A stretch of 64,000 nt of DNA, taken from assembly GCA_051294375.1 (NCBI GenBank), contig CM119265.1, positions 14,732,963 to 14,796,962 on the forward strand, given 5' to 3'. The notes below the pieces were generated by a model, which worked only from the letters and a program-made list of their open reading frames with translations, made no database searches and was not told the DNA's origin. Shown here one piece after another: positions 47,220 through 56,472 of the stretch. A program made the position numbers and the translations under genes. The number at the start of each line of letters is the position of its first letter. Position 1 is the first letter of the stretch. This stretch comes from Paraspadella gotoi (taxonomy: Eukaryota > Chaetognatha).

Positions 47220-48200
47220 GCCGCAGGGTTCGACATCAATGGCAGTTACGAACCAGGATTCACTGAAGAACCCTTATCAGGCGAGTCATGGCCAGGCCAC
47301 CTGGAACTCAGAGTAGGCGGAGCCCCGATACTCGGAATTATAGCCGATGCGCTGAACATCGATGAAAAAGGTTTTCGAACAAAATTCTCCGAGTTTATGA
47401 AGAACCAATTCACTCACCAGAGGGCGAACATAAGAAAACTATATGGCACACCGAAAACAAAAGACGTGTGCACATTTATCAGAACGATCTCATCGAAAGA
47501 CTGGTCACTGGGACACCCTGAACTAGAAGCACTAGCGGAAATGACAGGGATTTGCATAAAAATATTAGACGAGGACAGCACCTCGCAGGCCGGCTGTAAA
47601 TACGAAAAGGTGTATGGTGGGGGAAAGAAAAGAGAAATTAGAATCTTCAGAACAGCCACAGGCCAAGCATCAGTGATCAGCGACACTGAAAGAAGGATCA
47701 GAGCTATTAGACAGCTGGTAGACGGACCGCGCACTAATAACGAAATATTAAACATCGGGCTGGAACACAGAATCGAAGAGGAAAGAGCCTACCGCAGACG
47801 AGTGCCCAGAGCCAGAATCGCACCGGCACCGATAATGAGACCGTCATCAATGCTTCCTGCCGACACGAGGCCGGCAAATCAGAACCGGAGAAGAACGCCT
47901 GGGCCGCCACTGAAAACGCCGAGCGAGGTAGACAGAGACGAGGCGGCGCCGCCAAACTCGGAAATAACGGAAGCAGGTCCGGACGGCCAAAGCCAAAGAG
48001 GTCAAAGGAGCAATGCACCGGAACCAGACGAACAAAGGGGTGCGGGACCCCCATCCCAAGACGACCAGCCACCAGAAAGAATAGCGGGCCCACCCAATTC
48101 GCCCGACAGAACCGAACACGAACAACCAACCAGACCGGAAGCAAATGAAGTCGGTGAAAGCCGAAACTCACCCGAGCCACTCACAGAGATATAAAAACCG
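47205..48200 (+). pseudogene. OTU-like domain plus basic proline-rich linker, copy A
   Basis: A 353-codon frame (47,133-48,194; the first 25 or so codons overlap RNase H out of frame). Residues about 58-176 resemble the OTU cysteine-protease fold: LRVGGAPILGIIADAL where OTUs have DGNCLFRALADAL, a charged helical stretch, then FIRTISSKDWSLGHPELEAL and LAEMTGICIKILDED, which match the W-G-x-x-x-E-L-x-A-L-A and I-x-V-Y core. The catalytic Cys is replaced by Pro, and I see no clear catalytic His, so an active deubiquitinase is unlikely in this copy. VGGAP also occurs in copy B, so the change may be fixed in the family. The remainder is Arg/Pro/Gln-rich and probably disordered. Retroelements carrying OTU domains are known, but the assignment here rests on pattern only. 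Confidence 0.5.
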
Positions 48201-49114
48201 ATGCGAATCAAAACACAGAGATAACCACAGATTCGGCCATCGAAGCTTCGGTTGAGGTGGACGAAATCGACCTCAAAGAGGACTTACTAAACAACATCAG
48301 GCGTGACTCCTCATTAATGCCAATGAGAATGGAGATAAAAAGCTGGCAAAATGAATATAGCGAGATCAAAGACGCCAGAGAAATATACAAGAACCATGGC
48401 GCAGGAGGCCTCAGAACACACTTAGAAGCGGGGGAGAGGAAATCACTTACGCCCACACAAGCATTCCTCCTCCGAAACGTAGATGACTTAGAGATAACCA
48501 AGGATGGAATCCTTTGCGTCATCGGATTCACCGCCACAAGTCGCTCAACGAGATGTATTATTCTGCAGGAAAACCTGAAGGAGGTAGTAAAGAAAATACA
48601 CGAAAAGCTTGGCCACCCAGGTAGAGACCGTTCAGCTTACCTGGCTGCACAATACATAGCGGCCCCAAATATGGTAAACTCATGCGGAGAAATGGTACTC
48701 GAGTGCGACCTCTGTAGGCGCGCCACCGACGAGATGCAATTTAACGAAGCGGAATCGAGACCGACAGCAGCGCGAGTCCCCTGGGAATCGCTAAGCATCA
48801 ACGTCATGCACTTACCTCCCAGTGGGGGTTGCAATCACGTCCTAGTAGCCTCGGACAACGCCTCTGCCTACACCTGGGCGATTCCACTAAGGCGTGCCGA
48901 CGCACAACATGTGATCAAGGTCCTCGACGCAAATATATTCCTACTACACGGAAACTATCTAGAAATAAACTTTGATGGCGCCACGTTGCTGAATGGTGAA
49001 GAGATGAGAAGCATACTAAATCTACTAGACATGAGCGGAAGACGAATCCTAGTTTCGAGGAAGAATAGTAACCGGGCCGAGAAACAGGAAGAAAGAGAAA
49101 AATGTCATGACTAA
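48191..49114 (+). pseudogene. Integrase, copy A
   Basis: A 285-codon frame (48,257-49,114) that stays open upstream to about 48,191. The zinc-binding domain is complete: in the numbering of that frame His115-x4-His120-x29-Cys150-x2-Cys153. In the core the first catalytic Asp is replaced by Asn (SINVMHLPP, residue 182). The second is Asp240 (NFDGATLL), and Glu275 (SNRAEKQ) follows with 34 residues between, close to the DX35E spacing. The protein stops soon after, so the C-terminal DNA-binding domain is missing. The family's job is to insert element cDNA into the genome. With the lost Asp and truncation this copy should be inactive. The frame differs from that of the OTU-like linker before it. 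Confidence 0.85.
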
Positions 49115-49650
49115 CTCATAAATCCAAAAGAAAGGAACAAAGTGCGAAGACAACTTCAAGGTAAAAGTAAAAGAAACTAAAGCTAAACAAAGGAAAACAA
49201 CAAAGCAGAAAGAAAGAAAAGAAAGATAAATCCGAAGTAGAAATAGGCCAGAATAGACAGAGAAAGACCCAGTTCTTCCTCAACCCAACTCACCGGGAAA
49301 ACGCCGGCCGATCGCGCTACGATCGCCCGGAGGAGGAAGGGGGCAGACCAGACGCTCGAGACGACGATAGAACGAACGACGAGCCACGAGCGCCTGAGAA
49401 GAAGCGAACAAAGCTTAGAAAGCTCAACCGCTCAAAGCTATTTTCAATTAAACAAGTAAGACTCGAAAGAAAAAAATAGAAAAAAAACGAAACAATCTTT
49501 TGTTTTCAAAGAGAAAAAAGAAAAACAAGCGAACCCAACTAAGTGCAAGAGAAAACTAAATAAAAAGAGAAAAGAAACAAAAGACCTCATAAGATCAGAC
49601 AAGGGTTGAAAATAATAGAAACCTAATAAGCAATATTAAACCCAAACAGA
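49115..49650. other. Integrase-env spacer of copy A
   Basis: Purine-rich, lysine/arginine-coding sequence with stops in every frame. A less AT-rich part at 49,280-49,400 (EEEGGRPDARDDD-like) might be the remnant of the integrase tail. It ends with A-rich DNA just before the env ATG. A splice acceptor for env mRNA would be expected here by analogy with errantiviruses, but I cannot identify one with confidence. Confidence 0.5.
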
Positions 49651-51528
49651 ATGCAGACCGAAACGATCGTGTTAATCCTCGCGGTAGCCACAGTAACAGC
49701 CGGAACCATGCTCATCGGAGAAAACGGGCATGGAATACTCAAACAAAGGATAGAGGTCTACGACTGCAACACCACATCTGACCACACGGCTATTGCATTA
49801 GACGAAAGAGAATGCGAAAAGGCAAACAAAGTCAAGGAAGAATTGCGCATGGCTCACCTGATATTCCACCCAGACGACCTGGAACACGACGGGTATGGAT
49901 GCGACCTCGTCATCGTCGCCACCGGACGCCTCTGTGGTAGGTGGAGCATCCAATACCCGAACATAGATGCAATCAACCACTTCAGTCTGGAAAGGCAGGA
50001 ATGTTTAGATCTGCACGCCGGAAAAAAAATCACGCTGAGCAAGATCCCGATACTTATGAGCGACAGAGCCGGCGTCCTTCAACCCATACAAATCGAAGGA
50101 AAGGAAGGAACCAACCTGATATCTCATCAAGTAGGAACAACGGACGCAGACGGCAGCTGCACAGGCGAGTCATTAAAGTTCCATGGACGGTTGTATACCT
50201 CCGAAAAAGCCAAGCTGGCCTCAAATCTCACCCTGTACAAAAGAAAGGTCAGGGTGGTGGACAGAGTAAATTCAAAGGCGGGATCTTGCGATGTAGCAAA
50301 GCAACAATGTAGTTATCCAGGCGGAATCATTGTGTGGGACGACGCCCGATGCAGAGCCGTGGTCGGACATACCGGAGGGATGTATCGATCCCAAGATGGA
50401 ATCGTAAGGGCGGTCTCCGAAGCCGACATCCGGAAAGCCATCAACCGATGCCACGACGCAAATGGAGCTCCAGCCCCGTGCGGGGACCTGCTGAGGGGAG
50501 CTGACCGATTTGGAGGATGTTGGACGAGTTGTTCAGAGGCTAGGTATCCTGATACCGCCAAGGCATTGGAGAGGTGCATGGTCATGTGCGGCGGCACCAG
50601 TGACGCCGCCTTCACCCTCAGATTGACCGGAAGGAAGACGAGAATCTCCAGCTGCGGATTGGTGGTGGACGAAAGGTCCTCACCGCATTTCTTCTACGCG
50701 GAAGGCCGGATCCAAGGCCTGAAGCGAGATACCTCGGTGATGGAGGCGCTCCACGAGACGGCATCAAAGCTCGCGCAGGACAACCAGAAAAACATTGACT
50801 CTCTCACCAAGGCCGTGCGACAAGAGCTCTGCGTGACGCGAGCACGCGAGGCGAGGACAGCAGCGATCGAAGCTCATCGCTCGCCAGCGGCCACCGCTTT
50901 CGTCGACCGCGGCGAAATCGCCGTCCTCCGTGGAGAATTGTTGGTCACCGCGAGGTGCCGACAAACGCTCGCTCTTCGTCGAGAGACCAAAGGATGTTTC
51001 CAGGATCTGCCCATAACGTTCGGGGGACGCGAGGCGTATCACCACACCTTATATCATCACGTGATCGACTCGTCCTTCGAAACGCCTTGCTCGCCTCCCC
51101 CGGTGTATCAACAAGGAAACAAATTTGTGGACAATGACGGAAACCCATTCGAGAAGTACCAGACGCTCAGAACCACGCTTCCGGACGCCCAGCATCACGT
51201 GACCAGTGAGTCCTCGATCTAAGAGGTGGGCCAATTTATGGACCGCCATGCCAAGTTTAGCGGACAAACCCAGAGGTTCAACGAACGCCTGGGCGAGATC
51301 ACCGCCGGATCGCCGTCATCATTTATCCGGCGGATGTTCGGTGATTCCTCGCTAATCGAAATCTGGAACTGGTTAGTGAACCTGGCCTCCCTCATGGGCA
51401 TCGTCGCCATTGGAGGAGTGGTCGCGCTGTGCGTCTGCTGCGGCTGCTGCCAATGCGCCACCGGGTGTATCAGGCGTCAAGCGGAAGCGGTCGGGAGGAA
51501 TGTCGACGCCACCATCGGACGAGCCTAA
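49651..51528 (+). pseudogene. env-type transmembrane glycoprotein, copy A (one in-frame stop)
   Basis: The frame from ATG 49,651 is open to a TAA at 51,220-51,222 and then continues in the same frame to 51,528, so one stop divides an otherwise intact reading frame of about 625 codons. Residues 1-18 form a signal peptide (MQTETIVLILAVATVTAG). The ectodomain is cysteine-rich, with a YDC near the mature N-terminus and a CSYPGGIIVWDDARC segment. A hydrophobic membrane span (about 51,373-51,441) is followed by a cysteine cluster, CCGCCQC. These patterns recall the gB-like (class III) glycoproteins of chuviruses and related elements rather than the baculovirus-F-like env of Drosophila errantiviruses. 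That assignment is inference. An intact relative would sit in the membrane and could allow cell-to-cell spread. Copy B carries a diverged homologue. Confidence 0.8.
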
Positions 51529-51930
51529 GGGCGCTAAAAGGATTCGGCGCCATTCTAAGACCTGGCTCCTCGTCACGGGCGGCGGGGGGGCGCGTCAGCG
51601 GATACGGGATCCGCCTCCCCTTTCAGATCAACCCTATCTCTCTCTCTCTCTCCTTTCCCCTCTCGCTCTCTCCCTCTATCTCTCATTCGATCATGAACAA
51701 ACATCGTAGCGAATCATGGGGCTTCGAGCGGGACTAGGGCAAAGGGGACGTTTTCATGGGCCGAGGGAGTAGGAAGGAGAGACTATGATTTCATAAGTGA
51801 AGCTGCCCTCGGCCCGAATGGTTGTAAAATAATTCTAGCCTTAGTTTTTGTCACTGCGCTTAAACTGTAAATAATTAAATAAACTCTGTTTGCCTCTATC
51901 TTCGTTCGTGATATTTAATTCGCCAAAAAC
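51529..51930 (+). repeat. 3' end / candidate LTR of copy A
   Basis: After env comes a (CT)n-rich stretch, then a purine-rich AGGGCAAAGGGG at about 51,736-51,747 that could be the polypurine tract. Next is a hairpin (51,758-51,815), and AATAAA at 51,878-51,883 followed by a T/G-rich CTGTTTGCC. This is what the U3-R part of an LTR looks like. No second copy was found in the window, so the LTR assignment is unproven. Confidence 0.4.
51758..51815. other. Perfect 10-bp hairpin in the 3' end of copy A
   Basis: GGGCCGAGGG (51,758-51,767) and its exact complement CCCTCGGCCC (51,806-51,815) enclose a 38-nt loop, about 60 bp before the polyadenylation signal. Confidence 0.75.
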
Positions 51931-53392
51931 AGTACAAAATGGCAAAGAAAGGCAACCTTTTTTTTCAATTATAAAAAATTATCTCGGATGTTTTTTTGAG
52001 TTTTTAGTCATTGTATTATTTCGTCTATTTTGTTGTCTGATTTAGAGACGAAATAATAACTTTTTAATGGTTAACAATAACGACATAATGTTTTTACATA
52101 AAAATGGACATTTTCGGACTTTCATTGTTGTTAACAATTAAAATATTATCATATTGTTTTTGAGTTTTTAATCAAAATTTGTTTAATGACTTTTTCAATA
52201 TTGTTGATTGAAGAATTAATAAAGCCATCTATCAATGTTTACAGACAAGTTTTGATTAATTTTATTATTAATTGACATGTTTGGACTATCAACAAATACG
52301 AGTTTTGATTTAAAAAAATTATAAAACAAAAGCAATTCTTTAAAATCTTGGAAGTTAAGTTTCCCTCTCAAGTGTTCGCTGTTTGATTTGAATGAAACTA
52401 CTTTTATTTATAATAGTTACAAAATTATGATCAGAATATTAAACAAATTAATAGAAACAGTTATATATAAAATGGCAAAAAATAAGTTCCGGTTCATATT
52501 GCCTCAAATACAAAAATGATCCAATCGTCCAATATGTATTTACTATTCAAATTTAGTAATGTTTATTAGACTGTATTTAATTTTCTTACCGATTATTCAA
52601 ACATAATAAACTTAAATCATTAATTCTGATACTAAATGGATCTTTTTCACTTATCTATATGTAAATACTGAGAATTTATCGAATGATTGACTTTTAGCTT
52701 TCAGTTTTTAGCTTTTAACTTTTAGACTTTTTTTAATTTTTGTTTAGTTAAAGAGAAAAATATTTTTCAATCATTAATTCAGTTTAATGTAAAAGTTTGT
52801 TATTATGAGTACATTGAGTAAGATTAGACTAATCACTAAAATTGCCCTGCTTTCCAAGCTTGTGCTCTAAATATGTAAAATTTCCTGTTTTAAAAGAAAA
52901 AAAATTATTATAATTATAATTCTATTATTTTAAATTATTATTAATATTGTTTAATTATATTTTTGATAATACTAATATTATTATTATTTATTTTAATATT
53001 TAACTTTTATTGGTTATTTTTATCTTAGTTATCAAGTTTTATCATATTTACCTATTTATTAAAGCACATATAATGGTAAATTAAACGATCGAATTATACA
53101 ATTTATAAAAGTTTATTTTATGTAATAAAGATTTTAAGCAAGCAAAATAGTTAATTTTATATTTTATGCAAAAATCTGTTTGAATTCCTCATTTTGTTAG
53201 GAAAAAGCATTCAAGCTCTCGTTTAAATACTATTTTATCTTATTTATAAATACTATAACTATTTATATTTATAAAATAAATATTCTAAAAACTTTAATAT
53301 TTAATTATTTATAATATTAGAATAATAAAACGTTTAAAATTACGCGAATAAAGAGCGTCATCGTTACCTGACAAATTCGATCTTAAGCTAAT
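51931..53392. other. AT-rich DNA, no gene seen
   Basis: Very AT-rich, with many TTTT/AAAA runs and no open frame of note. It may be intergenic DNA or old element DNA beyond recognition. Confidence 0.5.
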
Positions 53393-53440
53393 TTGCATAA
53401 TTTAGCTGGGTTGGCAAAAACCTGGGTTTTTTTAAAAAAA

Positions 53441-53850
53441 CCCAGCCCAACCGACGTTGACGCCGCCGCTCGCGCACGAATCCTAGACGACCTCCGAGCA
53501 GACGTTGCCCTCATGCAGCCTCTCCCCGCCGCTTGGCATGCGGTGCCGCCTTCCCACATCCCAGAAACGCTCGCTGACGCCGATCGCGTCTATGTCAGAC
53601 GCAACGGCCATTCGACTCCGCTCCAACCGCCCTACGACGGCCCTTACGATGTCCGTGAACGTGGCCCAAAATCTTTTAAAATTGAAATTCCGGGCCGCGG
53701 CGTCGAAATAATTTCCGATTAAAGTTTTTTTTAAGCCTCCGAAGGAAATACTCGTTCGTCGCTACCTAAATTTCGGCAAATTAAAAGAGAGAAAATCCAA
53801 AATTACGCTTCGCGTGCCTTTGCGGTTCAACAAAAGGACATCGAATTTGA
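53441..53850 (+). pseudogene. Ty3/Gypsy integrase C-terminal fragment
   Basis: A 109-codon frame (53,393-53,722) contains LADADRVYVRRNGHSTPLQP followed by PYDGPYDVRERGPKSFKIEI. This is the conserved post-core region of Gypsy-type integrases, where an SH3-like strand pattern (D-x-V-x-V-R ... L-x-x-P-Y-D-G-P-Y-x-V) precedes the end of pol. After the stop at about 53,722, another frame continues with RRYLNFGKLKERKSK and dies out by 53,850. The catalytic core is absent. This belongs to a different Gypsy lineage from copies A-C. The next element downstream (54,032 onward) may be from the same family. Confidence 0.8.
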
Positions 53851-54031
53851 AGTAAGATTGCTCTGGTTTATTCGGACGCAAGGAGTTATAGAAAAAATAT
53901 TGGGCCCTTATTATTTTTTTATAACAAATTGCTGATTGTCTAGACCAGAATAATTCGTTGCCATTTCATATTTTTCTTCCAAGGTCTATCGCAGATCTTA
54001 CCTTACCTTTTCTTGAGAAATTTTTTTAGTC

Positions 54032-55385
54032 ATGGCATCAGGGGAACCGTCGGGTCTGGACCGCCAGATTGGCGAATGGGAGACCATTGCAATTCAAACA
54101 GCGGACGATCTAAAGAGAGTCGTTCCTCGATCAGTTGGAACGAGGAATCGATGCGCGGCTTGCAGAAGGATCGACATCGACCATCATGGTGGATCGACGA
54201 AGACCTGCAAAAGGGTTCCTCTCACGGATGAGGAATACGTTCAAAGTTTGAAAAAGGCGGTAGACGATATGAGAGAGATGATTGTGGAGAGAAAATCTAA
54301 AGACGAGAGAGTTGCTGAGTTAGAGGAACTCAATGAAAGACTCATCAGAGAGAGAGAGAGTGGAGTGAGAGAGAGAGAGAGTGGAGAGACAGAGAGAGAA
54401 AGAATGGAAAAGTTGATGGAAGAGAGAGATGGTATGATCGCTTCTTTAAGAGAGGATTTGGTTGAAGTGAAATCGGAAGTCCAGGGTAAAATAGAGTTAA
54501 TATGTAAAACCACCCATGACTGGGTGATAGGAGACGTAATGGACAAAACGATGAGTGACATTCTGAAAACACATGGTATTGACGTGAATGTTGTTTTTTC
54601 TCAGCAGGATCGTCCTCGATCGCCCATTCCGGTGACGTCAACGGCGCCGGTCGTCTCTTCAAGGGATAGCATTGTCATCACCCGACCAACGACGACTTCG
54701 TCGACATCCGTTGCATCGGGAGACGTGCTCTTTCCATCGGGCATTTGCCCGATACCGCCCGTGACTTCACTTCCTTTTTCCTTACCTAAGCCTTCCCCTA
54801 CCATCTCGTTTTTTCCGTCCTCCACTTTTCCATCTCTCCCCACTTTCCCGTCTATTTTCCCTTACCCGCCTACTTCTCTACCCGTTCCCCCTCCCATTCC
54901 GTGCGTTCCTGCATCGTCTGCGGCGCCAGCGCCGCCGAGGTCATCGATCAACTTGCCAGACGGAGCTGCGGTCGGCAAATCGATGAAGCAGATCAAGACG
55001 AAGCTGAAACAAACGGACGACGCTTTCACATTTCTGCAAAAAGAATCCATAATCTTGCAGGAAGTAGCGATGTTTTTTTCCGAGTGAATCTCTCTCAACG
55101 GCGGTAGCCATTATCATAGCGCACGGGAATGATAGCTTAAGGCCTATTATGCAGCATTTAGCTTTAAAACCTATTAGTTCTTTGCACGAATTTTTACTTT
55201 CACTTAAAGGTCATCTGTTCCCTAATTTTCAAAATAGTTGTCTTGGCAAGTATCAAGCCATAAAACAAATGAAAGACGAAACTGTAATGCAATTTTATTT
55301 ACGTTTTTCTTATGTTATGAAAGCATTGGGGAGGGATGAAAATCAGTTTATTAATGACTTTGTTGATAAGTTAAAAGATCGTGAT
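54032..55385 (+). pseudogene. gag of a Ty3/Gypsy deletion derivative
   Basis: Two frames read as one protein split by a frameshift at the T run 55,073-55,079. The first (54,032-55,087, 351 codons) has a cysteine pair region (CAACRRIDIDHHGGSTKTC), an acidic/arginine coiled coil with RERESG repeats (about residues 70-150), a long Pro/Ser/Thr region and then a helical TFLQKESIILQEVAMFFSE. The second, open from 55,068, continues with HGNDSLRPIMQHLALKP, and GKYQAIKQMKDETVMQFYLR then matches the Gag capsid pattern (Y-Q-x-x-x-Q-x-x-x-E-x-V-x-Q-x-x-x-R-F). The ATG at 54,032 sits after AT-rich DNA. The role would be to form the particle that packages element RNA. Recognition rests on the capsid part; the N-terminal half is not a domain I know. 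Confidence 0.7.
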
Positions 55386-55610
55386 ATTGCACAAACACCT
55401 CTGGCGCGCCCACGCGGTCGTCCTCGTCGTGCTTCAGCTCCTCCGCCCACGCCCCCGCCTCCAGAAAAGGAAGCGGCGCCACTCGCGTCTTCCATGACGC
55501 CGCACGTTACTCGACGTCAATCAGTTTCAATTCCCGGTCTCTTGAACATTCTTCCGACGATGCTTCAGCCGCCGGAAGATGACAAAGACAACGACATAGT
55601 TATCCAATGA
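55386..55610 (+). pseudogene. pol tail fused in frame to gag
   Basis: Directly after the capsid sequence FVDKLKDRD the frame continues with TPLARPRGRPRRASAPPP, a proline/arginine tail ending VTRRQSVSIPG...DNDIVIQ-stop. Such RPRGRP/VTRR tails normally end pol in Gypsy elements, after integrase. Protease, RT, RNase H and integrase are therefore missing between the two, which marks an internal deletion of several kb. The fusion frame is open. Confidence 0.65.
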
Positions 55611-55647
55611 CTCTTTCAAGCCTTCTCCTCATCCGGATGAAACCTTG

Positions 55648-55659
55648 GTGGGGGGGATG
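55648..55659 (+). promoter_or_regulatory. Polypurine tract next to LTR
   Basis: GTGGGGGGGATG, eight G in a near-continuous purine run, lies directly before the LTR start. It is the expected primer site for plus-strand synthesis of an LTR element. Confidence 0.7.
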
Positions 55660-55872
55660 TGTGGACAAACAATTACAACACGCAACCTCCGTCAAACCAT
55701 TTGACCTTAACTCAACCTTACTCTCGATTGTTTTGCTTTTCCCTTTATGGTCAAATTCTGACCTTGTAAATATCCATTGTTATAGACTTAGCATCTGAGC
55801 CTTTTGCCTTTTATTGTTATTTTACTTGTTGAAGAATATATCATTCTTACTCTGAAACTTGTTGCGTCCACA
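55660..55872 (+). repeat. LTR, 213 bp
   Basis: Starts TGTGGAC and ends GTCCACA, a perfect 7-bp terminal inverted repeat with the canonical TG...CA. It directly follows the polypurine tract. Inside are pyrimidine-rich stretches. A diverged partial copy of the start (GGTGGACAAAAAACTACAAAC, then TTGACCTTACTTTC against TTGACCTTAACTC) lies at about 61,541-61,590. No 5' LTR is seen upstream of gag. Confidence 0.75.
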
Positions 55873-56340
55873 GCCGACACAGGACGACACAGGAGATACG
55901 ACAAAATTGGCATGCCGCCGCCGTCTGGAGCGGCAACTCCAGAAGCGCCAATGGATCTTCGCATCGTTCCGCCGCCGAAATGGAGAGAGAATGTTGCGTT
56001 CCGCTTTCTCTGTTCCACAACCTTTTCAACTCGTATATGGAATGCTGCTGCCTAATCCTTTCGTGGCAATCGCCAGCTGCCGCGTCACAGCAGTTTGGTC
56101 GTTGGATTGCCCCGAGTGCATTCTGTCGTGTGGGCGTGGCCGACGCCGAACGGAACCTTTTCCGGAAAGGAGTTTCGACGTCTTGGGGTTTCTCGAATGT
56201 TTCTGAGACGCAGCAGCCGCCGCCAGGATTTGCTTCTCCCGCGATGAATTGGGCGCCACCGGCGCCGGGAGCCTCCCCTCGAGAGCTGAATCTGTTAGAA
56301 TAGATCTGTTAGAAACGTTTTTAACCGATATTATTATTAT
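55873..56340. other. GC-rich stretch after the LTR
   Basis: About 430 bp of GC-rich DNA with overlapping open frames of 70-115 codons on both strands, for example MDLRIVPPPKW at about 55,949. The proline-rich content resembles parts of retroelement gag, but I find no decisive motif and assign no product. The end is a short ATT repeat near 56,330. Confidence 0.4.
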
Positions 56341-56472
56341 TATGGACGAGTCCATTTAAAAAAAAAAATTCCGATTATGAGATTTTTCGACGTCTCAAAA
56401 CGAAAGAGATCGATCTTTAAGGGCAACAAAACTTGGAAGACAATACTCTTCGCAGCATTCTGTGTCAGCTGT

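Larger units (their letters stand above)
43970..51885 (+). mobile_element. Env-bearing, OTU-bearing Ty3/Gypsy-like retroelement, copy A
   Basis: The fullest copy of the family, about 7.9 kb: gag (43,970-44,857), protease and pol (44,799-47,219), OTU-like domain with linker (about 47,205-48,200), integrase (48,191-49,114), spacer, env (49,651-51,528) and a 3' tail with an AATAAA at 51,878. Domain order PR-RT-RNase H-IN and the RT and RNase H motifs are those of Ty3/Gypsy elements. An env frame after pol is the errantivirus-type layout. No 5' LTR was found: the 5' side abuts copy C, which lies head-to-head. Several frameshifts and one stop in env show it is inactive as given. The coding segments are clearly less AT-rich than the DNA at 40-43 kb and 52-53 kb. 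Confidence 0.85.
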
